Shown here piece after piece: positions 14,401 to 25,286 of a stretch of 64,000 nucleotides of DNA. The stretch is taken from contig CM034100.1 of NCBI GenBank assembly GCA_019914945.1, positions 2,741,209-2,805,208 of the forward strand, given 5' to 3'. The notes beneath the pieces were generated by a model, which was not told where the DNA came from, searched no databases, and saw nothing but the letters and a program-made list of their open reading frames with translations. The DNA is from Typha latifolia. Lineage: Eukaryota > Streptophyta > Magnoliopsida > Poales > Typhaceae. Within the stretch, counting starts at the first letter, position 1, and every line of letters starts with the position of its first letter. A program made the position numbers and the translations under genes.

Positions 14401-17400
14401 GCATTGAATTGGGGTTCAGGATTTCAGATGGTAGATGGAATATTTGAATTGGGTTTCAGATGGTGCTGTTACCATTTAGAGCTCAAGTTACATTGAAGTG
14501 TTTTTGTATTATTGACATACTAGGACGATGAAACCATATTGCTTCGCGCTGATGGTAGGATTTATTTGATTCATATTTCAATTCTTGCAAGATTGTTTAG
14601 GGTCACTCAACACATTCACAGCCAGTTAATTGAACTGTTTGTTTCCTTCATCCTACAGATCAAAATTTTGCCCGACAGATTGATTTAGAGTGATGTATGG
14701 TGATATATAATTAAATGTGTAAATGCCTATGTGATATACAAGTGAGGACTGTGTAATGCATACCAGTTCATTTGAATTACATGCTGAAACTATGAAAGGC
14801 TTATGTAAAGCAGTACAACTCTGTATCTCTTCTTAGTTGGGTGAACTGAAGTCATTTCTGCTATTGCCAGATCTTTTTTTTTCTCTTTTGTGTATTGTAT
14901 AAAAGCAAAGCACAACTTTCTGTTTCTTGTAATAATTACATTTTATATTTGCTTTTCACAGTTATCTTCAGATGCAGCTCATCTTGTCAGAGACTTGCTT
15001 AATGCACCTGATAGTTTGTTGTCTGGAAGAGGGACCTTTCTCATCTACCTGAGTAATATGATCGTTCAGATTTTGAAAGGTTCGTTCTAACAAATATTAT
15101 TACCATTTTATCTTCTTCTTACTCTGTTTTCTTTCTTTAATTCAGCCTTTTGATATTTTTCTTTGTTTCTGAAGCAGTAACAAGTTAACAACTAGGTAAC
15201 CATAAATTTACTTGCTATCTTCTCTTATCTCATCAAATTGTGTTTTTCTTTTGATGGCACCTAGTTTCTGTTAGCATCTGTTACAATTAACTTTGTTGAG
15301 AAAATTGATATTTATGCTTGCTTATTTTGCCATTTCCAAATGATCTTGACTTAATTATCTGAAAATTTATGATCTCTATTGGCAAATTAAGAGGACATTA
15401 TATCCAAAAATCAAAAGTTGTTGGTTTGGAATCACCTACTTTCTTTTAGCATACTTCCTCTAATTTAACTATTCATAACTTTATATGTTTATTCTACAAC
15501 ATTGTTTCTTTGTATTTTAAGTTTGACATGTCAGTGTATCTATATTATCCAATGTTCATATTCCATATTCTTGTCCATGTTCATGGGGTTTCATAAATGT
15601 AAGTCAAGTCTTGAGAGTCTTATATTAACCCAAGGTTCTTTGTTATTATAGTGATTTTACTTTCTATTTTTGTTTAAAGAAATTGAAGTATTATTGGTCT
15701 TGATGCTTTATCCTTTTATGAGGTGATCATAGACAGATGATATTATGAACACTTAGAAACTCTCATTAGAGTTGTTTAAATAGGGATAGAAATTTTACCT
15801 CTTGTTCCGCTATTACCGGAGAAAAAGTAATTATATTGCTAGCCTTGGCAATCCCAAATAGTTGTTGTCATCTGCTATCATGGAATACCAACATACATGA
15901 TGCATATGATACAAGTTTCTTTTCCAATTGCATTTGAAGGTTGAAGCATTTTTACTACCCTCTTTATTTCTTTTTCTTGGGGATTAAGAAATGAGACATG
16001 CGATGATTAATTTTGGTCCTTTTTATTTATATTTAGATGGAACATTATTGATGAACATCAAAATGGAGGTACAGGCTCCTAAGCTTCATTATGTCCACCC
16101 TTCCTATTTTGAAGTTGGAAAACCTATCAAGTTTGTTCTTTGTGGCAGTTATCTTGATCAGCCTAAATTTCGGTATGTATTTGTAAATTTACAACTTATG
16201 CTATATGATTTAATAACAATCTTGGAAAATTATAGATATCAAGTTTTTCCATCTTACTCTAAATGTACTTAAGTAGGTTGTTATTTATTTTAGATGATAG
16301 AGGATCACGCTTGCCATCGTTTAGTTTTGATACTACCAGTCCAAGAGTTGAAATACTTGAAACTTCATCATAAGTTAGTTGGCACTAAATGAGATTGTAT
16401 AAGATGATCCAAAAATATCCGTGCAAAGATTTACTTTGACAAACTTAAAGAAGTAGATATGATATTCTGTACTTATTAATTTGGATCTTGGATGGAGGAA
16501 AAGTATAACTAGCCGAAGAGAATAATATTGGGAGAAAGATTTGTAGTTGTGGTCCAAAAAAATGTTTCATGTGCTTGTTTTCTAAATCATGGTAATCATA
16601 AATCATTTAGGTGTTTAAAAGTCTTGTGTAGTTGATATGAAGGGATTGTTTTGTCATGTATTAATATGTTCTTTGCTGCTTTGATCATTCCTTTCAGTGC
16701 TTTGAAAGTTACCGGGATCTACCTCCTTAGTAGCCGCCCCCAAAACCTGGAATTTTGCCAGTGCATGGCTGGTGGGCCAGGGGCCCACTATAGCATAGCG
16801 GAAAAGATCTGCTCCTTATGGGTGAGAGAGGACAAATCAATTAAAAATAAATCAAATTCATCATTCTCTCCTTTTCTCTCAATCTGAGCCCTAATCCTCA
16901 AATCCATCCTTCTCTCCCTCTCTAGATCATCTCCTCTCTCTAGCGGCGGCAAGCAGTGGTGGCTTTAAGCGGCGCGCGCACACGCACACACACACACAGA
17001 GGGAGGAGAGAGAGAGAGATGAACCCTGATCTTGTCTCAATCCTCTTGATTTGAACTCTTTTTCAGCCGATCTGAAACTCTTAGAGGAGCAAGGAATGGC
17101 CTTTGGGACAGGCTTTACCTTTATAGGAAAGGTACCTTCAATATCTCTTTAAAAGGACTCTGCCAAGGGGGAGCAGAGCATAAAAATCCCTTTAATACGT
17201 TGGTTCCTTTCAGCAACATCCCCCTATTTCCTCTCTTTAAAACTTTCAAGTTAGATGTATATTTCGGCTATAAAATTCACTCCAGGAAGTGCTGACAAAC
17301 GACTGATGAGAATACATTATTGCCATATCTAAACAACATGTAGTTTGAATTACATCACGTGAAAGCACCCACCCATTGATGATGTTTCTCGGAATTACTT

Positions 17401-19769
17401 TTTTATGCTTGAGGTTGTTTGTGAGGATATAGACTATGATGGAAATGGACTCTTTTGTTCCATAGGTTGACATTTATTTTAGTTCTTTTTTATGTTGAAT
17501 TTCTCTGAAGTAAAGGCATTTCAAGCTTAATGGGTTTATGTCTGTTATGGCAGGTCTCTTGTGTCATTTAATGGAAAGTACTTGAAGCACAATTGTTGTC
17601 GTGTGGATACTTGTGGGAAGAGGTCATATGATGAAAATGGAGGGGACTCTGCGGATGTTTCTGAGCATGAAATGTTCACAATAAATATAGCCAATTCAGA
17701 GGCAAAAGATTTTGGCCCTGTTTTCATCGAGGTTAGTGAAAATATTTGTTTGATGTAAATATGTACCATTTCTCATCTGGTCCTTTTCTTGCTTTCAGTT
17801 ACCTATGTAGCAACTGAACAATTGCTCAAATCCAACCCCCCTCTCCTCTATGTCTCTTTATTCTATAATTGTGTTCTTTTATTGCTTCACGGCCTTTTTG
17901 TTTCTCTGTTGCAGAAGTTATTTTGAATTTTTCTCCTAAAATCTCAGTAGTATGCTACTTTTATAGGAAAAGAACAGTTATACCTCAATTAAATTGCCAT
18001 TGGAATTCTTATGGATATGTTTGTGGAACTTACCAAGTCTAGCCTCTTTTGCAGGTTGAAAACATGTCTGGGATATCAAACTTTGTGCCTGTCCTTTTTG
18101 GTAGCAAGCATATTTGTTCTGAACTAGAGAGGATAGAGGAGGCACTCATTGGACCTTCCCATGGAAATAACTTATCTGGACATGCAGTTACTGGTGCTAT
18201 TCCAGATTTTTGTGAACTCACCAGATCAAAACGAACTGCAATGTCAGAACTACTGTTGGACATTGCATGGTCAATAAAGCAGCCTCATCTGGGTGAAAGC
18301 AAAAACATTTTGAGTTCGACAAATACCCAGAGATTAACTTGTTTATTAAGGTTCTTAGTACAGAATAAGTGTGTCAGCATTCTGGAAATTATGCTGCGTT
18401 CTTTGGAAAATCAAATAGGCAGGGATATCTTTTCTAATCTGGACAGGCTGAGACATGATGCTGATATGGAGCTATTTGTAGGGTATGTAAACGATGCCAA
18501 GAAAAGCATATGTTACAGAACCCTACAGGATGCTATACCAGGACTAGATTCAATGAACTCCATCCATGGAACTCTCATTCCACAGAACAATTTTAAGGGC
18601 AATCTTTACCCATTATGCTTGCCCTCTCTACATCAAGTAAGTCTGTCATACATATATCTGGTGTCAAACTTTTCTATCATCCCTGTATACTGAATGTTAC
18701 TCTGTTGTTGAAGTCAATATGGTCATCTGTTTCGGTTAAAAGTAGTTTCAGTAGCATCTCTTCTCTCATATAAAATCATGGTATTGCCATTTATTGTGAA
18801 CAAACTGCATACTTAATGTAGTTTGCGCAATTAAATAGGGTCACTGTTATAGTTCTATGAGAGTGTCATTGCAGATTATTACCTAAAATAACTGTCCCTG
18901 TTATAGTTATATGAGAGTTGTTGCAGATTATTACCTAAGATAACTATCACTTGCATTATAATATTGTTCTGGTGAACCTATTATTTGCTTTTACACCTTT
19001 TATTCTGTCCTTGCATTTTATAATGATAAATCATCCAGTGACTTGTGGTGCATTAATGTGAATTCGTTTCAAACTTCCAGTTCATATTGCGTCTACTTAG
19101 GTAATACATTTGAATTTTCTTGAGGAGCCCTAGTAGATGTGCAAATGAGCATAGCCTGTGGATACTGAGCTGCAATATTTTGATTCTAGCATCACGAAAG
19201 TTGTTTGATCTTCTATATGCAATTACTGATACCAACCTATGTGAGGAGAAAATGTTGATACTTTTAATTGAAAATGATTATAATATTCTATTCAATTCCT
19301 CTGTTATGCAGTCATAGGCATACTTCAATACAACTACTTGGTTGATTCTGAATCTGAAGTTCAAGATAGTTGTCATAATATGATCATGTCGTTTTGTTGT
19401 TTTTAGTTATCCACAACTGCAGCGGTGAATAACAGAAGAAATATGTTGATTCCTTTGCAGGAGGAAGGGGCGAGAAATGAAGATGATTTGTGTTCTACTA
19501 CAGCACTTCAAGTGGACGATAATATCCCTCTTGTAACCAAAGATGTTACACACAGACAATGTTGCTATCCACGGCCTGGTGTCAAATGGCATGGTCGATC
19601 ATGGGATCTTTCTTTTCCCAACAGTGTCATGAGAACACGCATTGCTGTGGTTCTGATGGTCAGTGTCGTTATGTGCTTTACGGCATGCATCATTCTCCTC
19701 CATCCTCACAAGGCTGGGGTATTTGCAGTTACAATGAGGAGGTGTTTGTTTGGTGACTCTACACAGTAG
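11447..19769 (+). CDS. SPL7: SPL7, SBP-box transcription factor of copper response
   Basis: Ten exons join in frame to about 850 residues: 11447-11997, 12919-13094, 13567-13832, 13980-14054, 14155-14262, 14962-15079, 16037-16172, 17554-17731, 18055-18636, 19407-19769. The SBP zinc domain starts at C138 ([20 protein letters not shown]) and crosses the first intron into [12 protein letters not shown], its nuclear signal. Before it is the SPL7 signature [14 protein letters not shown] with CSCPEMD; after it are [20 protein letters not shown] and [14 protein letters not shown] hydrophobic segment lies near the C-terminus (about 808-828). Arabidopsis SPL7 switches on copper uptake and microRNA genes through GTAC sites when copper is scarce; the long plant-specific C-terminal region and membrane segment are family features. 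No miR156 target site was seen, as expected for this class. Two junctions are uncertain: the donor at 14263 (GC) and the last acceptor (19407 or 19461, both in frame). Confidence 0.93.
16688..17213. mobile_element. Possible insertion in SPL7 intron 7
   Basis: The 10-base sequence TTCCTTTCAG occurs at 16688-16697 and 17204-17213. The DNA between is richer in G+C than the surrounding intron and carries CA and GA runs around 16977-17020. It could be a solo LTR or a Mutator-like element with a duplicated target site. No terminal repeats were found, and a pyrimidine-rich decamer could recur by chance. Confidence 0.3.
18842..18948 (+). repeat. Tandem duplication in SPL7 intron 9
   Basis: Two imperfect copies of a unit of about 54 bases (18842-18896 and 18896-18948). 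Each ends in the shared string TTGCAGATTATTACCTAA, so the duplication also doubles an acceptor-like TTGCAG inside the intron. Confidence 0.75.
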
Positions 19770-20495
19770 GAACTGAGCAGACATTCCCTTTTTCTCTTTT
19801 GTTTTCTTTTTGAGAAAAGAGCAGACATTCCCTGTTGTTGCTGATTCTTGTATCATATCAGAATTGAATGCCCTGGGGCTTGACAAGTTCTTCAGTTGTA
19901 TTGCAAGCAGGCCTAGAAAGCAGCAGTTTTTAGGTTACCGTAGATCAAGGGAAGTTCGAATTAGTTAGTAAATATTGATGCCTCCGCTGCTCTTTATCAA
20001 TGATGTAACTGTCAATCATGACAAGGGTAATAACTAATATGTAATTTAGAATGACACATCCAAATTCTTTGAAAAGTTTCGGGGTTTATTAAATGCTTTT
20101 GAGACTGGAAGATATTGTTTTGGTTTTCCCAGATTTTGTTGAGAACAAGTATTCCACACTTACAACCTAAATTCACTCGACACAGTGGGATTTCGTAATT
20201 AAACTACTCGTTTAATTTTGATGATAAATACTGACTAGTTTGCTTTAAACGAGCTAAAAAATTTAGCCGCCTCCATGTCTAGTAGAGAGCAACTCTCGGT
20301 CTATTATTGGACAATAATCACATCAAGCTTGAAGCCCAACACTGCTCGTCAAGCTCAAATTAAATTTAAATCACAAGCACATCTACCGGGCCCTTGGTAA
20401 ACATCACAAATTGATTGGGTCTTGGGGCTCTGCTCGTAGCACGAAGGCATTTCCATGTCGTCCTCCGAATTGTTATTTCGTTACAGAGAGGGGGT
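19770..20495. other. Intergenic between convergent genes
   Basis: Shared 3' flank of SPL7 (+) and the MSP-ankyrin gene (-). AGCAGACATTCCCT occurs twice, near 19776 and 19820. No gene is seen. Confidence 0.5.
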
Positions 20496-21821
20496 TTAGA
20501 TTGGAAAAGAAGGGGAGACCTCCAAAACGGCAAGCCTGGCACCCTTCGATGGCTTCATCCCCGCACGTGCCCCGTGCGCCAGGAGGCTGAGCGCCACGTC
20601 GGCGTTTCCTGCCTCCATGGCGCACTTTAGCGGCGTGTACCCCCTATGGTCCACCGCGTCCACACGTGCGCCATTCGCTATAAGAGCATTCGCCGCTTCC
20701 ACCCTCCCCTTCATCGCCGCCACGTGCAGCGCCGTCCACCCGTTCTGCTCGCCACCGTCCACCGCCTCCCCTCGCTGGAGGAGCCGCCGCACTCCCTCAG
20801 CATCCCCGCCGCGAGCCGCCCGGTGGAGCTCGTCCCCAGGCCGGAGCGCGCGGTAGAGGTGTCCGTGGCCTCCTTCCAACGCCACATCGAACGGCGTCTT
20901 CCTCCCGTCCCTGATGCGCGCGAGCCTAGGGTCGTACGCCGACCAGCTGAGGAGGACCTCGACGGCGGCGAGGGATCCGGCTGCGGCGGCGCAGTGGAGC
21001 GGCGTCCAGCCGAGCTCGTCGGCGCGGTCGGGATCTCCCCCGGCGGAGAGGCATAGGTGGAGCGCCTCGGCGTTCCCTCCGGCTGCGGCCGCGTGGACAA
21101 CCGTCCGGCCGCCGGGATCTGTGGCGGAGACAATTACGGCTCCGGCGAAGAGGAGGGACGCGACCACGTCTGCGCTGCCGGAGGCGGCGGCGAGGGATAG
21201 GGCGGATTTGCCGTCGGCGGAGCGGGAACCGAGATCGGCGCCGGCTGCGAGGAGGGCGGAGACGAAGCGGGGGTTACCATCGGCGGCGGCGCAGAGTAGG
21301 AGATCGGATAAATCGGAGGGAGAGCAGGCGGAAGCGGCCTTAGAAATGATGGACTCCGTTGCCAACGAATCTTCCGTCGGACTAGAAGAAGTCAGAGAGA
21401 GGAAAGCACCCAAGAAGTGAGGGCCAACGAGGGCGATAGGGACAGAAGCATCGCGAAAGACCGAAGTTCCTACGGCGGGGAGGGAGAATAGGCGGAGGAG
21501 GGCGGCAGAGTCGGCCTTTCCGGTGGGGAGGAGGGCGGAGCGGACTAGGAGGGAGTCGGAGATCGGAGGCGGAGAAGAAGAGGGGAGGAGAAGGGAGAGG
21601 GAGAGGGAGAAGGAAGCGGAGGAGAGAGGAGGGAGGATGGAGACAGAGGAAGGGGAGAAGGAGAAGGCGTCGGGGTTGGTGGCGACGGAGAGGTGGATGG
21701 CGACATGCATGGTGTGCATGAGGTTGATAACGCGGAACGCGGCGGAGGAGCAGCAGCAGCGCTCGGATGGACGGTAGTAGATCTCCACCTCCTCCACGTC
21801 GACGCGCACCAGACGATCCAT
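20496..21821 (-). CDS. MSP domain-ankyrin repeat protein, vapyrin-like
   Basis: Intronless, 441 residues from the start MDRLV (21821). An upstream in-frame ATG at 21923 would add 34 residues that do not fit the family, whose members begin with MDRLV. Residues 1 to about 115 form a major sperm protein (VAP-type) domain with the recognisable NLMHTMHVAIHL and ILPPLSSASFSL. From about 172 to 420 there are at least six ankyrin repeats, for example GWTPLHCAAAAGSLAAVEVL (271-290) and GWTALHVAAMKGRVEAANAL (361-380). This order is that of VAPYRIN, which plants need for arbuscular mycorrhiza and nodulation, and of its broadly expressed relatives. The MSP domain would contact membrane-tethered partners and the repeats would bind proteins. 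I cannot tell the symbiosis gene from its paralogues, and the N-terminus looks closer to the general type. G+C is very high compared with flanking DNA. Confidence 0.85.
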   Translation of the reverse strand: MDRLVRVDVEEVEIYYRPSERCCCSSAAFRVINLMHTMHVAIHLSVATNPDAFSFSPSSVSILPPLSSASFSLSLSLLLPSSSPPPISDSLLVRSALLPTGKADSAALLRLFSLPAVGTSVFRDASVPIALVGPHFLGAFLSLTSSSPTEDSLATESIISKAASACSPSDLSDLLLCAAADGNPRFVSALLAAGADLGSRSADGKSALSLAAASGSADVVASLLFAGAVIVSATDPGGRTVVHAAAAGGNAEALHLCLSAGGDPDRADELGWTPLHCAAAAGSLAAVEVLLSWSAYDPRLARIRDGRKTPFDVALEGGHGHLYRALRPGDELHRAARGGDAEGVRRLLQRGEAVDGGEQNGWTALHVAAMKGRVEAANALIANGARVDAVDHRGYTPLKCAMEAGNADVALSLLAHGARAGMKPSKGARLAVLEVSPSFPI

Positions 21822-24800
21822 CCTAATGGAGGCAATCAATCTAGCGAGGACGAGTGGAAGACAAAGACTAAGACTAATTGCTATAATAAATGATTTAATT
21901 AGGGATTGATGTAGCATTTTCACGCTTCTTTAATTAATTTTTAGGGGACAATTTTATTTTGCATTATAAAATACTTAAAATACCGAGTCAAAAAAGGTTT
22001 GTAATTAAGAATCTCTAAATATAGAGCAAAAAATGGAGCAAGAGCCATATATATTAAAATAATAATATAATATATATTATTATATTAATTTATTTTAAAT
22101 TATTTAATAAGTTGTTTTAATGTTATTATTTTTTAATAAAAAATATGTTGTTAGAAAACTCTCATTAAGATCTTTAAAATAAGACTAATATTTAATAGTT
22201 TCAGAAGTAATTTTAAATTATTAATTTTTTTAATTAAACGCATCGAAATTACATTACACGAAATAAACATTGAAATAAACTTTACATGTCATTAACTAAA
22301 AATATCAAAATTATATTACATAAAATAAACAGAACTTAACCAAACATAATAAAAACAATAGATGTTCCGGTTTCATTTTTAATGTATTTCATGTTTAATG
22401 TATTTCATATCTAATATATTTTAATAATTAATATTTATATTGAGAATAATTTTAAGTAATTATATTTTAGGACACAATTTATTAGGCTTATTTTTATAAA
22501 TAATAAAAATTTTAAAATTTAAATTAACTCAAAAATAATTTAATATTAGACTCATTTTAAAGGTCTAGACCTTTCCAATAATATTATTTTTGTTAAAAAC
22601 TGATTAGTAAAACTAATTATATACTCAGTTTAACTAACTAAATTATTTAATAAAGTATACAAATGAAATTAAAATTATTGAATGTAATAATTATTGGACA
22701 ATTTTGATATTTAAAAAGATTGAAATGATAAATAGAGCCGGGTTCTATTTTCACGGTGGGGCTCCAAATTTGGAGCCCCACTATTACTAACTCCAAATTT
22801 GGAACTAATTTTAGAGCCCTATTGAAGCTCAAAATTTAGAGCCTGATTAGAGTTGCTCTCAGAAAACAACTTTTTAGCTTTGAACACCTCCAAGACCGAT
22901 TCCTGGCAACATCGTTCTTGTCTCTATTCGTCACTCAACGATAACATAAAAAAATGAAAATAAAAAAGTTTATAACTCGTTTCATATCTTTATAATTTTA
23001 TATATATTCAGAAAAGATGAACGTTAGTTCAATTAAGTTGTTTCTTCCTACCCACCTGTTGTGGATGCGAACACTCTAACCAATTCGGATTTTGACGATC
23101 TAAAGTGGTGCACTTGTATTGAAAATTTTGATCTCCAGAATAAGAACAAGCTCACATTACACGGTAATTTTGAGGATCATTAATTCATGGGCCATGGCCT
23201 TTTTAATTTGATGAGGTAGCACGTATGATACTGGCTTTGCTATATTTTTCATCCAGTAAAAATTCCTCATGGAGAGTATTATTTGGTGACCCGATATTAG
23301 AGGACTTTGCACAATGTATAGATGTTTTATATTTCCATCTTATAGGTTAATTCTAAACAGACCATAGAAATAAGGTGAAAAACCACCATGAACATAGAAA
23401 GAGAAGATGATAGATAGAAACTCACCAATATGGGTTTACCTTAAAGAACCAATAACATAATGTAGAGAGTATAAAAATTTGATGGTAGCAACAGTAGAGC
23501 ATATAGCTCGCTCTATCAGACTATCAACAATAGACAACAAGTGAAAAAGAAAAATAGCCAACAAATAAATATCCAGTTCTAGTAGTGGTACTTTGGAATT
23601 CACAGGTAGCCAGTAATTCCTCTCATTCCCTTTATGATTTTATCTAGAGGTTATATTGTTTGCGAAATTTCACTAAATGCTCTGCATGTCAAATAAAACA
23701 TGGTAGTCAGACAAAAACCCAGTGGAAATGGTTCAGAATCACATGAAAACAAACCTATACAAAAGACACTAAGACAGTACCCAAGTCATTTTCCTTCTCC
23801 AGCTGCTCAGGGTCATTTCCTTCTTTTTATACTTTCCTCCTTTTATTCTGTTTGTGTGCAGTTGATATGGTTAGATATGTAAGGATAACTAAACAAATCT
23901 ACTGTAATTGACTACTAGAAAGCTACAGGTGTGACATGTGAGAAACTTGAAAGCGTGTGTAATTATGTACTTAGTATTAAATGCTTTCATACCCTATCTA
24001 TGATCATTACTTTGTGTATTGAGCAAACTGCTCCACAGCCGAGCTACATAAGAGTTTTCCATGTAGAGAAAATAGGAACAGAGAAGAAGGGGTCTACAAA
24101 TGAAGGCTCATTTTCCTTATGATAAGGAATATCCTAACCATATTTTGGGACCTAGGAGCAGCAGTATCTAAAGTGTGCTTTTCTTGGTAATGTCATATTT
24201 TATTTGATGATTTACCTCACAGAACATTAATTATTTCTTATTCTATTATGTGTCTGTTTCAGTGAGTTTGTCAGCAACAAGGATAGTCACCAATTTTAGT
24301 GCACGAAGTAGCATTTACTAGAAGGTTAAGTTCATGGAAGACCCAGTTATCCAGATCACACAGTAGACTATCCTATTATGACAACAAATACTGTGTTGAA
24401 ACCATGCAACAAACTCTGAGATCAAAAGTTCAAAACAGAATTTCTCTTATATCTTTGCTAGAGCCTTCCTTGTTTTCGATAAAAGAAAACTAGAAACTAG
24501 AAAGCGACAATTCAAGTTAACAATTGAGCAAGTATTATATCATAAGCTAAATAGCTAATGAACAGGATATCAAAAATCCTCTCACTTAAACATTCCGTAC
24601 TCTCTAGAGCTTCTCAGCTTCCCTATAAGTATGACACAACAAGGATCAAGCATGGGAAATTTAATTACATTGCTAACAGTAACGGTAATGCATCAGAAGT
24701 GAAAAACTCAATAAAATTAAATAAGAGGAAAGAAATAGGACGGAAAAACACACCTGATTTTTACTAGAAGAGAATAAGAATTCCATTAGAAGATCAAGGA

Positions 24801-25286
24801 TGAGACTAATTGCTAACATGCTGAACAAGAGCAGGGCCTGAAATCCAAATTCAGACAGCCTTCAAAACTTAATTTTTAGATGAAATAGGATCATCACCAC
24901 CAACTCTAGTAAGATTTTGGCATAGTTAGTTGATTTATGTCTTACTAACACCCTCCACATAATCTGGCACCACTCTCATGCTGGTGCACATGGATTCTGA
25001 GTGATGATTGGATAACAAGGTCACAATCTCAGCTTCTGGCTTCAATAGTGAAAGGATTCTCCATCTGAAGGTTACCCTTGCATGCGCACAAGCATACACA
25101 AGAAGGTAAAGAATGATAAGTGGCTCCTCTTGATGTTAAACCTGCCTCAGCAGCTTACATTAATGCTCCGACTTCAACTTTTGGCCAATATTCATCAATA
25201 GGAAGTCTTGAGACGACCTTGCAAAGTGCAATGACATTGCTACAGATTAGAGCATCAATCTTGATTGGATAGGCTGGACAATGCAA
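21822..25286. other. Intergenic, AT-rich; palindromes, no gene seen
   Basis: From 21930 to 22740 the DNA is extremely AT-rich. Perfect palindromes are present at 22559-22574 (AAAGGTCTAGACCTTT) and 22757-22780. The part from 22880 to 25280 has only short reading frames. The last 130 bases before 25286 continue the frame of the PPR gene past its stop. Confidence 0.5.
22757..22780. repeat. Perfect 24-base palindrome
   Basis: The two 12-base halves, centred on AAATTT, are exact reverse complements. Related GAGCTC- and TTTAGAGCC-type words follow up to about 22860, like the ends of small plant transposons. Confidence 0.6.
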
